This document shows positions 1 to 6,668 of a DNA stretch of 16,846 bases, piece after piece. How positions within the stretch are numbered: the first letter of the stretch is position 1; each line of letters begins with the position of its first letter. The position numbers were made by a program, and so were the translations under genes. The DNA is taken from NCBI GenBank assembly GCA_005880755.1, contig VBGV01000241.1, positions 1-16,846 on the forward strand, in the 5' to 3' direction. The notes beneath the pieces are model-generated. The model saw only the letters and a program-made list of their open reading frames with translations. It was not told the origin of the DNA and made no database searches. Source of the stretch: Chloroflexota bacterium (GTDB taxonomy: Bacteria; Chloroflexota; Dormibacteria; Dormibacterales; Dormibacteraceae).

Positions 1-410
1 TGGTCGGGGTGCCCGTATACCCCGTCTTCTGCGTACGTGACGACCACGTCGGGGCGCTCCTCGCGGACGAAAACAGCGAGCTTGCCGGCGGCGTCCTCGA
101 GCCTCGCCTGGTGGAACGAGCGCGGGTCTTTGTTGTCCGCCGTGTCGACCATGCCGGAATCTCGATAGCCGAGGAATTCCAGACGATCGACACCCAGGAT
201 TTCCGCGGCCGACTTCAGCTCTGCGGTCCGGATCTCGCCGAGTCGCGGCCGCGACGCCTCCTCGTCCATGTTGTATATCTCGCCCACCTCGCCACGCGTG
301 GCGGTGATGAGCACGACCCGATGGCCGTGTGACTTCGCCTTCATCATCACGCCGCCCGTCGAGACCGCCTCATCATCGGGATGCGCGTGGACGAGAAGCA
401 GGGTTGCCAT
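1..410 (-). CDS. LmbE/PIG-L family deacetylase, MshB/Mca-like (C-terminus beyond window)
   Basis: This family comprises zinc-dependent N-deacetylases or amidases acting on GlcNAc-type substrates. MshB deacetylates GlcNAc-inositol in mycothiol synthesis and Mca cleaves mycothiol S-conjugates. The 136 visible residues start MATLLLVHAHPDDE, which carries the zinc-binding HPDDE motif at 10-14. They continue with a TRGEVGE segment, an RDSGM segment and, at the window edge, YGHPDH, the second zinc and catalytic motif. The RDSGM and VVVTY..G.YGHPDH spacing resembles MshB more than generic LmbE proteins (comparison from memory). The ATG directly follows the TAG stop of the upstream HAD gene with no Shine-Dalgarno (SD) sequence, so it is probably translated by coupling. 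The C-terminal half lies outside the window, so MshB, Mca and other PIG-L enzymes cannot be separated. Sharing an operon with ino1 makes an inositol-sugar substrate plausible, but this is inference. Confidence 0.88.
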   Translation of the reverse strand, partial: MATLLLVHAHPDDEAVSTGGVMMKAKSHGHRVVLITATRGEVGEIYNMDEEASRPRLGEIRTAELKSAAEILGVDRLEFLGYRDSGMVDTADNKDPRSFHQARLEDAAGKLAVFVREERPDVVVTYAEDGVYGHPD

Positions 411-1214
411 CTACTTCAGCAACGCGTCGGCAAGCTGTTGGATTCCACCATGGCCGGGACCGGGGATGGTCCGGTCGGCGACCGCGATAACTTCCCCCGG
501 CGACCCTTCGACGGCGACGCCGAGTCCCGCCCAGGCGATCATCGACGTGTCGTTGCGCCCGTCGCCGACCGCCGCCACCTCTGACTGTGAGATCCCCAGG
601 CGGTCCGACACGAAGCGGAGTGCGGAGGCTTTGTCGCTCTCCACGCTCGTGAACTCGAGGTAGTCGGGCGTCGACGTCGCCGCGTTCAGCTTGCCTTCCC
701 AGCGCCGGCGAACGTCCGGCAGCAGCCTCTCGATCGTTTCGGGCGTGGAGACGATCACGAGCTTGGGGGTGGTCTCGCCCATCGCCTGATCGAGATCATC
801 GACTACGTGAATGTCCATCCCGGCGTGTTGAGCGTACTGGCGCGCCTCGGGTCGGTCGCGCTGGACGATGAGCAGGTCGTCGCGGTACCCCTGCACGTGT
901 AAGTCGCGCTCTCGCGCGTAACGAATGACCTCCATCGCCAGCGAGTGATGAACCCCGTGATCGAGGAGCGTGTCGCCGTCGAGCGTCCTCACCTGGGCCC
1001 CCTGATAGCAGACGATCGGCCCCGCGAGCCCCAAGCGCTTGACCCACGGCACGGCACCGGGATATGGCCTGCCTGTGCATGCGACCACAGTCACGCCCGC
1101 GGCGACCATGCGACGGACTGCATCGACATCGCGAGGATCGAGACGCAGCTGCATGTCCAGGATCGTCCCGTCGAGGTCGAGGGCCAGGAGGCGGTAACGA
1201 AGTGTTACCGCTAT
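411..1214 (-). CDS. Cof-type HAD-IIB family hydrolase, start codon probably ATA
   Basis: This is a cytosolic HAD phosphatase of the Cof (IIB) subfamily, about 267 residues, a normal length. If read from position 1214, motif I is LDLDGT with nucleophile Asp13 and Asp15, motif II is CTGRP at 46-50, the motif III lysine is Lys195 and motif IV is GDGRNDTSM from 217. The first ATG in frame (1154) falls after motif I and would give a dead enzyme. No ATG, GTG or TTG lies upstream in this frame before a stop. The best candidate start is ATA at 1214-1212, which overlaps the TAG stop of the upstream dehydrogenase and sits 6 nt after GAGGT (1225-1221). That gives the N-terminus MAVTLRYRLLALDLDGT, typical for the family. 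A sequence error is possible. Cof enzymes hydrolyse sugar phosphates, phosphorylated cofactors and similar small molecules; the substrate here is unknown. Confidence 0.85.
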   Translation of the reverse strand: MAVTLRYRLLALDLDGTILDMQLRLDPRDVDAVRRMVAAGVTVVACTGRPYPGAVPWVKRLGLAGPIVCYQGAQVRTLDGDTLLDHGVHHSLAMEVIRYARERDLHVQGYRDDLLIVQRDRPEARQYAQHAGMDIHVVDDLDQAMGETTPKLVIVSTPETIERLLPDVRRRWEGKLNAATSTPDYLEFTSVESDKASALRFVSDRLGISQSEVAAVGDGRNDTSMIAWAGLGVAVEGSPGEVIAVADRTIPGPGHGGIQQLADALLK

Positions 1215-2194
1215 TTCTTGACCTCGGGATTGACCAGGTTCGGCGGACGCCCTCCACGCACGGCCGTGGCCATGTTGCGCGCGGCCATCGCCGACATCTC
1301 GGAGCGAGTCCGGACAGTAGCGCTGGCGATGTGCGGGGCGAGTATGACGCTCGGCATCGGGAGCAGGCCGGGATGCACCGCGGGCTCGCGCTCGTACACG
1401 TCGAGCCCCGCGCCCGCCAGCTTTTTCGCGGTGAGCGCGGCCACCAGGGCCGCCTCGTCGACGACTGGGCCCCGCGAGGTGTTGATGAGGATCGCCGTCG
1501 GCTTCATCATGTTGAACGCAGCGCTGCTGATGAGGTGGTATGTCTCCTTGGTCAGCGGCACGTGGATCGAGACGAAATCGGACTCGGCGAGCAGGCGGCC
1601 TAGATCGACTCGCGTGGCGCCCATCTGCTCTTCAGCCTCTCGCGGCAGTGGTTGGGGATCGTAATAGAGGATCCGCATGTTGAAGCCTTTTGCGCGATGC
1701 GCGACGCCGCGGCCGATGCGCCCGGCGCCAACGATGCCGAGCGTCGCCCCGAAGATGTCGTGGCCCAGCATCATGTCGATCGCCCAGCCACGAAATTGTC
1801 CCGAGCGGGTGAAGCTGTCAGCCTCGACGATGCGACGAGCGGCCGACATGAGCAGCGTGAACGCAAAATCGGCCGTGGTGTCGTCCAGCACACCGGGCGT
1901 ATTGGTGACCATGACCTTGTGGGCGGTGGCCGCGGCGACGTCGATGTTGTCGAAGCCGACCGCCACGTTGCTGACGCACTTGAGTCCGGGCGTGGACAGC
2001 ACAGTTTCGCGAATGGGGTCCATCAGCTGGCTGACGATCCCCACGCACCCCTCAGCCGCCTGGCGGATGCCGGCCTCGTCGAGCGGACGGTCGGGCGGGT
2101 AGGCGACTACCTCGGCGGCCTCGGCGAGGATGGAGGGGCCGGGATCGAGGATCGGATGCATCAAGAGGACTCGGGGCCGCCCGCCGGTGCTCAT
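1211..2194 (-). CDS. D-isomer-specific 2-hydroxyacid dehydrogenase, glyoxylate reductase (GyaR)-like
   Basis: Reduces a 2-oxoacid such as glyoxylate or hydroxypyruvate to the D-2-hydroxyacid (or the reverse) with NAD(P)H in the cytosol. The 327 residues show the full family layout. The substrate domain is split around a Rossmann domain with GAGRIG at 156-161. The catalytic triad is Arg241 (NTSRG), Glu270 (YEREP) and His288 (APHIAS). Asp at the end of the second Rossmann strand (LYYDP) favours NADH. The GVAHRAKGFNMRILYY stretch is close to archaeal and bacterial glyoxylate reductases as I recall them. The frame stays open upstream to 2419, but that part is a shadow of the HD gene. ATG at 2194 forms an ATGA overlap with the HD gene's stop and begins the conserved N-terminus, so it was chosen. 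The exact substrate is not certain. Confidence 0.9.
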   Translation of the reverse strand: MSTGGRPRVLLMHPILDPGPSILAEAAEVVAYPPDRPLDEAGIRQAAEGCVGIVSQLMDPIRETVLSTPGLKCVSNVAVGFDNIDVAAATAHKVMVTNTPGVLDDTTADFAFTLLMSAARRIVEADSFTRSGQFRGWAIDMMLGHDIFGATLGIVGAGRIGRGVAHRAKGFNMRILYYDPQPLPREAEEQMGATRVDLGRLLAESDFVSIHVPLTKETYHLISSAAFNMMKPTAILINTSRGPVVDEAALVAALTAKKLAGAGLDVYEREPAVHPGLLPMPSVILAPHIASATVRTRSEMSAMAARNMATAVRGGRPPNLVNPEVKK

Positions 2195-2760
2195 GGATTC
2201 AGTCCCAGCTCCTGTGCAATCGGCTTCAGGGCATCGCGGACGAATTCCACGTGCTCGTCGAAGGGTATACCGAGCACCTCGGCGCCCGCCACGAGCTCCT
2301 CGCGATGCACACCGCGCGCGAATGCCTTGTCCTTCATCTTCTTGCGCACTGTGCTCGCCTCGACCGAGCCCAGCGACTTGTCTGGCTTGACCAGGGCGCA
2401 GGCGATGATGAAGCCGCACATCTCATCCACCGCGTACAGCGCTTTGCGCGCGTTGGTGTCGCGCGGGACGTTGAGGTAGTCGGCGTGCGAGGCGATGTCC
2501 TGGAGGATGTCCTCCGGCCAACCTTTCTCGCGCAGCATCTCGATGCCGCGCATGGGATGCAGCTCCGCCGTCGGCCCCGACTCGTAGTCCCAGTCGTGGA
2601 TGAGGCCGAGCACGGCCCAGCGCTCTTCGTCCTCGCCGAAGCGCCGCGCGTAGGCGCGCATCGCCGCCTCGACGCTGCGCATGTGGCGGCGCAGCTGGTC
2701 CGATTTGGTCATCGAGGTGACGAGCTCCCACGCCTCGTCGCGGGTAGGGGCGGTGGTCAC
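2191..2760 (-). CDS. HD-domain metal-dependent phosphohydrolase-like protein
   Basis: A 189-residue single-domain protein. The HD signature is complete: His26, the His55-Asp56 pair in LIHDWDYE, and Asp112 in YAVDEM, with an additional His92 in SHADY. These residues would bind one or two divalent metals. HD proteins of this size hydrolyse phosphomonoesters or phosphodiesters of nucleotides or related compounds; no substrate can be named. The start is GTG at 2760, overlapping the aminotransferase stop as GTGA. A strong SD, AAGGAGGT (2771-2764), lies inside the last codons of the upstream gene. It ends in an ATGA overlap with the dehydrogenase, so it is coupled on both sides. No membrane or signal segments are seen. 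Confidence 0.87.
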   Translation of the reverse strand: MTTAPTRDEAWELVTSMTKSDQLRRHMRSVEAAMRAYARRFGEDEERWAVLGLIHDWDYESGPTAELHPMRGIEMLREKGWPEDILQDIASHADYLNVPRDTNARKALYAVDEMCGFIIACALVKPDKSLGSVEASTVRKKMKDKAFARGVHREELVAGAEVLGIPFDEHVEFVRDALKPIAQELGLNP

Positions 2761-3803
2761 AAAACCTCCTTGAGCGCCTTGAGAAGCTTGTCGTGCTGAT
2801 CGCGTGTGCCCACCGTGATCCGGATCCAGCCTGCGATCGGCTCACGATCGTAATGGCGGACCAGGATCCTGCGCTCGCGCAGCGCGCCCACGATGCCGGC
2901 CGCGGGTTTTGGCGGCCTGGCAAAGACGAAGTTGGTGGCGGATGGAACCACGTCGAACCCCATACCGGCAAGCGCTGCGCCCAGCTCTCCACGATTGTGG
3001 ACGACTGCATCGACGAGCTTGCGGTGGTGCTCCTCATCGTTGATCGCGGCCACCGCGGCGACGATGGCGAGGCGGTCGACGTTGTACGAGTCCTTGACTG
3101 AACTCAGTGTCTCGATGACCTCGCGCGGGCCAAGCGCGAAACCGATCCGAAGGCCGGCCAGGCCATAAGACTTGGAGAAGGTTCGCAGCAACAGGACGTT
3201 GTCGTATCGCTCGAGAAGGGGCAGGCACGAGTGAGGCGCGAAGTCCACGTACGCCTCGTCGATCACGACCACACCCGATGAAGCGGCGACCGCCCCCTCG
3301 ACCGCGTCCTGGTCGAACAGCGCTCCGCTCGGCGAGTTGGGATTGACGATGAACTTAAGCGGCGCCGGGTCGGCCGCGAGACTCGGCGGGAGCTCGGAGA
3401 ACTCTTCGGTCGGGTGCGTGGAAGGCCTGGCTTCGTGGATCCGGCAGAGGGGTTCCAGCAGCGGATAGGTCGGAGTCGGATAGGCGACGGTGTCGCCCGC
3501 GCCGGCAAAGGCGCGGAAACACAGCTCGATCAGCTCATCTCCCCCGTTGCCGACCGCCACCTGCAAAGGATCCAGGCCGAACCGGAGCGCGATCGCCTCG
3601 CGCGCGGGTGCGGCCGTCGGGCTCGGGTAGAGCCTCAGCGCGTCGGTCGCCGCGTCCTTGATCGCCGACAGGACTTTCGGCGATGGAGGCACGGGCGACT
3701 CGTTGGTGTTGAGCTTGATCCAGCCCTCGCCGTCAGGTGGCTGCTCGCCTGGGACGTAAGGCTGGAAGCCCTCGAGGGCTTTCCTTACGAGGCTCTTCGG
3801 CAT
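2757..3803 (-). CDS. hisC: HisC-type histidinol-phosphate aminotransferase (class I/II PLP enzyme)
   Basis: A fold-type I PLP aminotransferase of 348 residues, the usual HisC length. HisC moves an amino group between glutamate and imidazole-acetol phosphate in histidine synthesis. Visible features are KLNTNESP at 30-37, NPNSPSG at 154-160, IDEAYVDF at 181-188, the PLP lysine Lys211 in FSKSYGLAGLRIG, and a C-terminal Arg in WIRITVGT for the substrate carboxylate or phosphate. The open frame extends upstream to 4145 but there it only shadows holB. ATG at 3803 starts MPKSLVRKALEGFQPY, the conserved N-terminus, and overlaps holB by 19 bp. No other his gene is nearby. The sequence could instead serve aromatic amino acids, as some HisC paralogues do. 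Confidence 0.85.
   Translation of the reverse strand: MPKSLVRKALEGFQPYVPGEQPPDGEGWIKLNTNESPVPPSPKVLSAIKDAATDALRLYPSPTAAPAREAIALRFGLDPLQVAVGNGGDELIELCFRAFAGAGDTVAYPTPTYPLLEPLCRIHEARPSTHPTEEFSELPPSLAADPAPLKFIVNPNSPSGALFDQDAVEGAVAASSGVVVIDEAYVDFAPHSCLPLLERYDNVLLLRTFSKSYGLAGLRIGFALGPREVIETLSSVKDSYNVDRLAIVAAVAAINDEEHHRKLVDAVVHNRGELGAALAGMGFDVVPSATNFVFARPPKPAAGIVGALRERRILVRHYDREPIAGWIRITVGTRDQHDKLLKALKEVL
2764..2771 (-). promoter_or_regulatory. Strong Shine-Dalgarno inside the upstream gene, sets the HD-protein GTG start
   Basis: AAGGAGGT on the minus strand, 3 nt before GTG at 2760. It is embedded in the terminal Lys-Glu-Val codons of the aminotransferase. It supports the GTG start over later ATGs. 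Confidence 0.8.
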
Positions 3804-4735
3804 TCGAGCAGGAATGTTTCCAGAGCCAGTCGGGGGCTGACGTTTTGCTCGAGGTAGCCGAGCGTGTCGTAGGAAAGCTCGAGCAGGCGCGCCCACCGGC
3901 CCTGCTCGCGGCCGCGGCTGCCCAGCATGCGGCGGCGGAGCTCGATCTGCCAGCTGGCGATGGCGAACAGCGCCGGGTCTTCCTCGTCTCCCTCGCTTCG
4001 GCGCCAGCCCATCTGCTCCGAGTCGAGCTGCGCCGCGACGTGCAGGGGCACATCCGCCGGCGCGCCGAAGATCTCTTCGAGGCGGCGCGTCCAGGCGCGG
4101 TGCAGCTCGATCACCCTTTCGTCGCTCGCCCTTCGCATCGCCCAACCCGGCCGTCCTCCGGAAAGCTCGGACAGCAGATTCGCCCGTCGAGCTTCGACCC
4201 CGGCGGCGACCAGCAGCTTTTCTATCTCAGGCGCCGGAACCGGGTGGAAGAACAGCCGCTGGCAGCGTGAAACCACAGTGGGCAGCACGACGAAGGGGTT
4301 GAGGCTCGGCGTCGTCAAGACGATGACACGATGGGGATGCGGCTCCTCGAGGGTCTTGAGCAGGACGCCCTGGTCCTGGTCGCGCAGGCGGCCGACATTC
4401 ACGACGAGGGCGACCCGGCGCGCCCCGATCGCGGGCTTGAGGTTGAGGAACGCCTGCAGCGACAGCTCGTGAAACTCGGGCGGCTTGTCAGGCAGCAGGC
4501 GGATCTCGTTGATCGAGAGCGGTTTGATGCGGTCGTCTTCCCAGTAGTCGGGGTTCCGGGTCAGCGGCGCCTCGGGCAGGAGCGCCGAGGCGAGCGCGCG
4601 AGCCGTGGTCGACTTGCCCAGGCCCTGTTCGCCGACGAATAGGTAGGCGTGCGCGAGGCGGTCTGACTTGACTTGCGAACGCAGCTGGTCCAGGGCCTGC
4701 GTGTGGCCGGCGATGCCATGAAACGGATCGGTCAT
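3785..4735 (-). CDS. holB: DNA polymerase III delta prime subunit (clamp loader)
   Basis: The AAA+ clamp-loader subunit that, with delta and tau/gamma, opens the sliding clamp at the replication fork. It has 316 residues, the normal length. Seen in order are GIAGHTQALDQL, the Walker A GEQGLGKS at 35-42, a Walker B-side segment ending LLKTLEEP (125-132), and the SRC motif at 156-158 that acts in trans on a neighbouring ATP site. The zinc-binding cysteines usual between Walker A and the HPD-like segment are missing. The stretch LPEAPLTRNPDYW carries no cysteine and is shortened. The start ATG overlaps the stop of the phosphotransferase as ATGA. The partner gene tmk, often beside holB, is absent; instead it lies inside a lipid operon. 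Confidence 0.88.
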   Translation of the reverse strand: MTDPFHGIAGHTQALDQLRSQVKSDRLAHAYLFVGEQGLGKSTTARALASALLPEAPLTRNPDYWEDDRIKPLSINEIRLLPDKPPEFHELSLQAFLNLKPAIGARRVALVVNVGRLRDQDQGVLLKTLEEPHPHRVIVLTTPSLNPFVVLPTVVSRCQRLFFHPVPAPEIEKLLVAAGVEARRANLLSELSGGRPGWAMRRASDERVIELHRAWTRRLEEIFGAPADVPLHVAAQLDSEQMGWRRSEGDEEDPALFAIASWQIELRRRMLGSRGREQGRWARLLELSYDTLGYLEQNVSPRLALETFLLECRRAS

Positions 4736-5385
4736 TGAACCTGATGCGGCGCTGCGCGGCGGGCCTTCATCTCACGCTCCCGCTCGAGGCGTTGCGCCCG
4801 GCCCTGCAGCCACACCTCGCGGATCCGTTGCAGCGCTGTGACGTTGGTGACGATCGCAAGCAGGAACACGACGCCGTAAAGCACGTACCCGCCGACCAGC
4901 AGTCCGATCACTGTCACGACAACACGTTCTGGCCGTTGGAACAAACCTGTTTTGCAAACAAAGCCGAGACTCTGTGCGCGTGCGCGAACGTAGCTCACGA
5001 GGAACGAACCAGCGAGCGCGGCGAGGGTCGACAGGACGAGCCACTCCTGCAGCGGCGGATCGATGGTGACGAAGTAGGCCGCAAGTCCAAGGTACACAGC
5101 CCCTTCGGAGTAGCGGTCGAGGGTCGAATCGAGAAATGCGCCGTAGGGGTAGCTCGCATTGGTCGATCGCGCGAGGGCCCCGTCGAGGATGTCGCAGGTG
5201 CCCGCGAAGATGAGCACGACGCCCGCCCAGCGAAGCTGTCCAAACGCGGCCAGCCCGGCCGCGAGGAACGTGAGCGCCAGTCCCACCACCGTGACCTGGT
5301 TCGGGGTCAGTGGAGTGCGCCCGAGCGCAGTCATCAAAGCCTCCGCGTGGCGCCGCACCCACGCCTCAAACCGCGTGGTGAACAC
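4732..5385 (-). CDS. pgsA: CDP-alcohol phosphatidyltransferase, probable phosphatidylinositol-phosphate synthase
   Basis: An integral membrane enzyme that transfers a phosphatidyl group from CDP-diacylglycerol to an alcohol. The 217 residues contain the complete family motif: Asp65, Asp68-Gly69, Ala72-Arg73, Gly82, Asp86 and Asp90. The four aspartates bind divalent metal and CDP. SYVRARAQ at 131-138 and FQRPER at 149-154 match, from memory, the mycobacterial PIP synthase (Rv2612c), which uses inositol-1-phosphate, rather than glycerophosphate enzymes. About six membrane helices follow the N-terminal amphipathic segment. The GTG start has an excellent SD (GGAGGT, 5 nt spacing) and overlaps the GT4 gene by 20 bp. 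Neighbours ino1 and a PimA-like gene support an inositol-phosphate acceptor. Phosphatidylglycerophosphate synthase is the main alternative. Confidence 0.87.
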   Translation of the reverse strand: MFTTRFEAWVRRHAEALMTALGRTPLTPNQVTVVGLALTFLAAGLAAFGQLRWAGVVLIFAGTCDILDGALARSTNASYPYGAFLDSTLDRYSEGAVYLGLAAYFVTIDPPLQEWLVLSTLAALAGSFLVSYVRARAQSLGFVCKTGLFQRPERVVVTVIGLLVGGYVLYGVVFLLAIVTNVTALQRIREVWLQGRAQRLEREREMKARRAAPHQVQ

Positions 5386-6535
5386 CAGTCACCTCCATCG
5401 CCTTCGCGGGCTGGGCGGCGACCGCTTCGCGCGCCTCCTGGTAGACCTCTACGACCTCGGAGGCAATCAGGTCCCACGAGTAGCGACGCGCCTTCCGCAG
5501 CGCGTAATCGGAGAGCCTGCGGCGCAGGTCCGCATCACGGGCGAGGATGACCAGCGACGCAGCCAGCTCGCGCCAGTTGTTGGGCTGCACGGTCACGCTG
5601 TCGCGGCCTGACTCGAGCACGGACATGTAGCCGGGCACTTCGGTCGCGACCACCGGCAGGCCAGAGGCCAGCGCCTCGAGCAGAACGATGCCAAAGCTCT
5701 CGGCGCCCGTTGCCGGGGCGCAGAAGATGTCGGCGCTGTCGTAGTAGCGCGGCTTCACGCTTTCCGGTACGTAACCGGCCAGAACTACATTCGCCAGGCG
5801 GTGGCGCGCGACGTACGACTCGACCCGGCCGCGGAGCGGTCCGTCGCCGACGATGATCAGGCGGGTTTGCGGGACGCGCATGCTCATGGCGCGATACGCC
5901 CTCAGCAGATCGCCAAGGCCCTTGCGCTTTTCGAGCCGTCCGACAAACAGGACGTTGAGGTTTTCGTCGCGCAGGTGCCGGATGGGCGCCAGGCCCGGAC
6001 GATAGACGTTGAGATCGACACCGTTGGGAATGACGCGCAGCGGGAAATCGGGGAAGTAACGCTGCACGAACGCGCGCGCCGGCTCGCTGACCGCGATGCC
6101 GCGATGCAGGTGCGCGAGGTACGGCTGGAGCAGCGGCCGGCCGTAGAAGTAGCCGACGTTGGATCGCGCAAAGGCGTGGAACGTTCCGACGTTGGCCGTG
6201 GTCGACATCCGCAGCATGGTGATCGGCAGGGCGGGCATCAAGGGCTCGTGGAAATGAAGGACGTCGAAGCCCTCGTCGGCGATGATCGCCGCGACCTGGT
6301 TGGCAAGGTGAAAGCTGAGCGTGATGCGCGCCACCGAATCGTTGACCGGGATGGCGATGGGCGTCCCGATCCTGTAGAAGCGCGCGCTGTCGAAGTCGAC
6401 GTCGGCGCGGCTGGACGGCGCGAAGATGCGCGCCTCATGCCCGAGCTGTCGCAGCCGGACGGCGAGGCGGCGGACATGGTCGTTGACGCCACCAGGCGAG
6501 GCGAAGTCGTACGGCGAAACGAGTCCTACTTTCAT
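5366..6535 (-). CDS. pimA: GT4 glycosyltransferase, PimA-like phosphatidylinositol mannosyltransferase
   Basis: A GT-B retaining glycosyltransferase of 389 residues acting at the inner membrane face. The N-terminus MKVGLVSPYDFASPGGV (PGG at 14-16), IPVNDSVAR at 62-70 and FDVLHFHEP at 90-98 closely parallel mycobacterial PimA, which adds the first mannose from GDP-mannose to phosphatidylinositol. His120 (TFHAF), Arg200 and Lys205 (GRLEKRKG) and Glu279 (GAESFG) fit the catalytic, PI-binding and nucleotide-sugar positions. MshA, another inositol-using GT4, has a different N-terminus. The frame can be read from TTG at 6601 with a good SD, but the family N-terminus begins at ATG 6535, which has no clear SD. 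Upstream lies a 133-base gap with hairpins, unusual in this otherwise overlapping operon. Confidence 0.86.
   Translation of the reverse strand: MKVGLVSPYDFASPGGVNDHVRRLAVRLRQLGHEARIFAPSSRADVDFDSARFYRIGTPIAIPVNDSVARITLSFHLANQVAAIIADEGFDVLHFHEPLMPALPITMLRMSTTANVGTFHAFARSNVGYFYGRPLLQPYLAHLHRGIAVSEPARAFVQRYFPDFPLRVIPNGVDLNVYRPGLAPIRHLRDENLNVLFVGRLEKRKGLGDLLRAYRAMSMRVPQTRLIIVGDGPLRGRVESYVARHRLANVVLAGYVPESVKPRYYDSADIFCAPATGAESFGIVLLEALASGLPVVATEVPGYMSVLESGRDSVTVQPNNWRELAASLVILARDADLRRRLSDYALRKARRYSWDLIASEVVEVYQEAREAVAAQPAKAMEVTGVHHAV
5391..5396 (-). promoter_or_regulatory. Shine-Dalgarno defining the GTG start of the phosphotransferase
   Basis: GGAGGT on the minus strand, 5 nt before GTG at 5385. 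It lies within the 3' end of the GT4 gene, so the two genes are translated as overlapping frames. Confidence 0.8.
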
Positions 6536-6558
6536 GCAGAAACCCCGCGCGGCCTGTA

Positions 6559-6577
6559 GGCCGGATTTACTCCGGCC
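6559..6577 (-). repeat. Perfect 7-bp inverted repeat with 5-nt loop
   Basis: On the plus strand GGCCGGA (6559-6565), loop TTTAC, then TCCGGCC (6571-6577). It sits 24 nt upstream of the GT4 start and one nucleotide past a 5-codon ORF. Part of it can also pair with GGCC at 6551-6554. Confidence 0.75.
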
Positions 6578-6637
6578 GTCACCCTTGCGCTGCCATTCCA
6601 ATCGCCTCCCAGACGTGGCGGCGAGAGGGGGGCCCGT

Positions 6638-6657
6638 GGGGGGATCCTGATCCCCCC
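6638..6657 (-). repeat. Perfect 8-bp GC-rich inverted repeat with 4-nt loop
   Basis: On the plus strand GGGGGGAT (6638-6645), loop CCTG, then ATCCCCCC (6650-6657). It lies 11 nt after the acyltransferase 1 stop. There is no T-tract on the minus-strand side, while the plus-strand side is followed by GCGATTTT. It is more likely an mRNA 3'-end stabiliser or pause site than an intrinsic terminator for the operon. Confidence 0.7.
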
Positions 6658-6668
6658 GCGATTTTCCT

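Larger units (their letters stand above)
6536..6668 (-). promoter_or_regulatory. 133-base intercistronic leader with two hairpins and a mini-ORF
   Basis: The only sizeable gap in the minus-strand operon. Reading in the direction of transcription it holds a GC-rich hairpin (6657-6638), a GGGAGG SD (6610-6605), a 5-codon ORF MAAQG (6596-6579), and a second hairpin (6577-6559) starting one base after that ORF's stop, then the GT4 start at 6535. The order resembles a translational or attenuation leader, but no alternative pairing was proven. Neither hairpin has a T-run after it on the minus strand. Confidence 0.45.

Noticed and set aside
3804..4145. N-terminal extension of the HisC-like protein
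   Set aside because: Translation is a shadow of holB and lies before the conserved HisC N-terminus.
5366..6535. GT4 as MshA (mycothiol glycosyltransferase)
   Set aside because: The N-terminus and the PGGV, SVAR and DVLHFHEP blocks fit PimA, and the gene adjoins a PIP synthase and PatA-like genes.
6638..6657. Intrinsic terminator ending the ino1-acyltransferase transcript
   Set aside because: No T-run follows the stem on the minus strand; kept only as a hairpin of unknown role.
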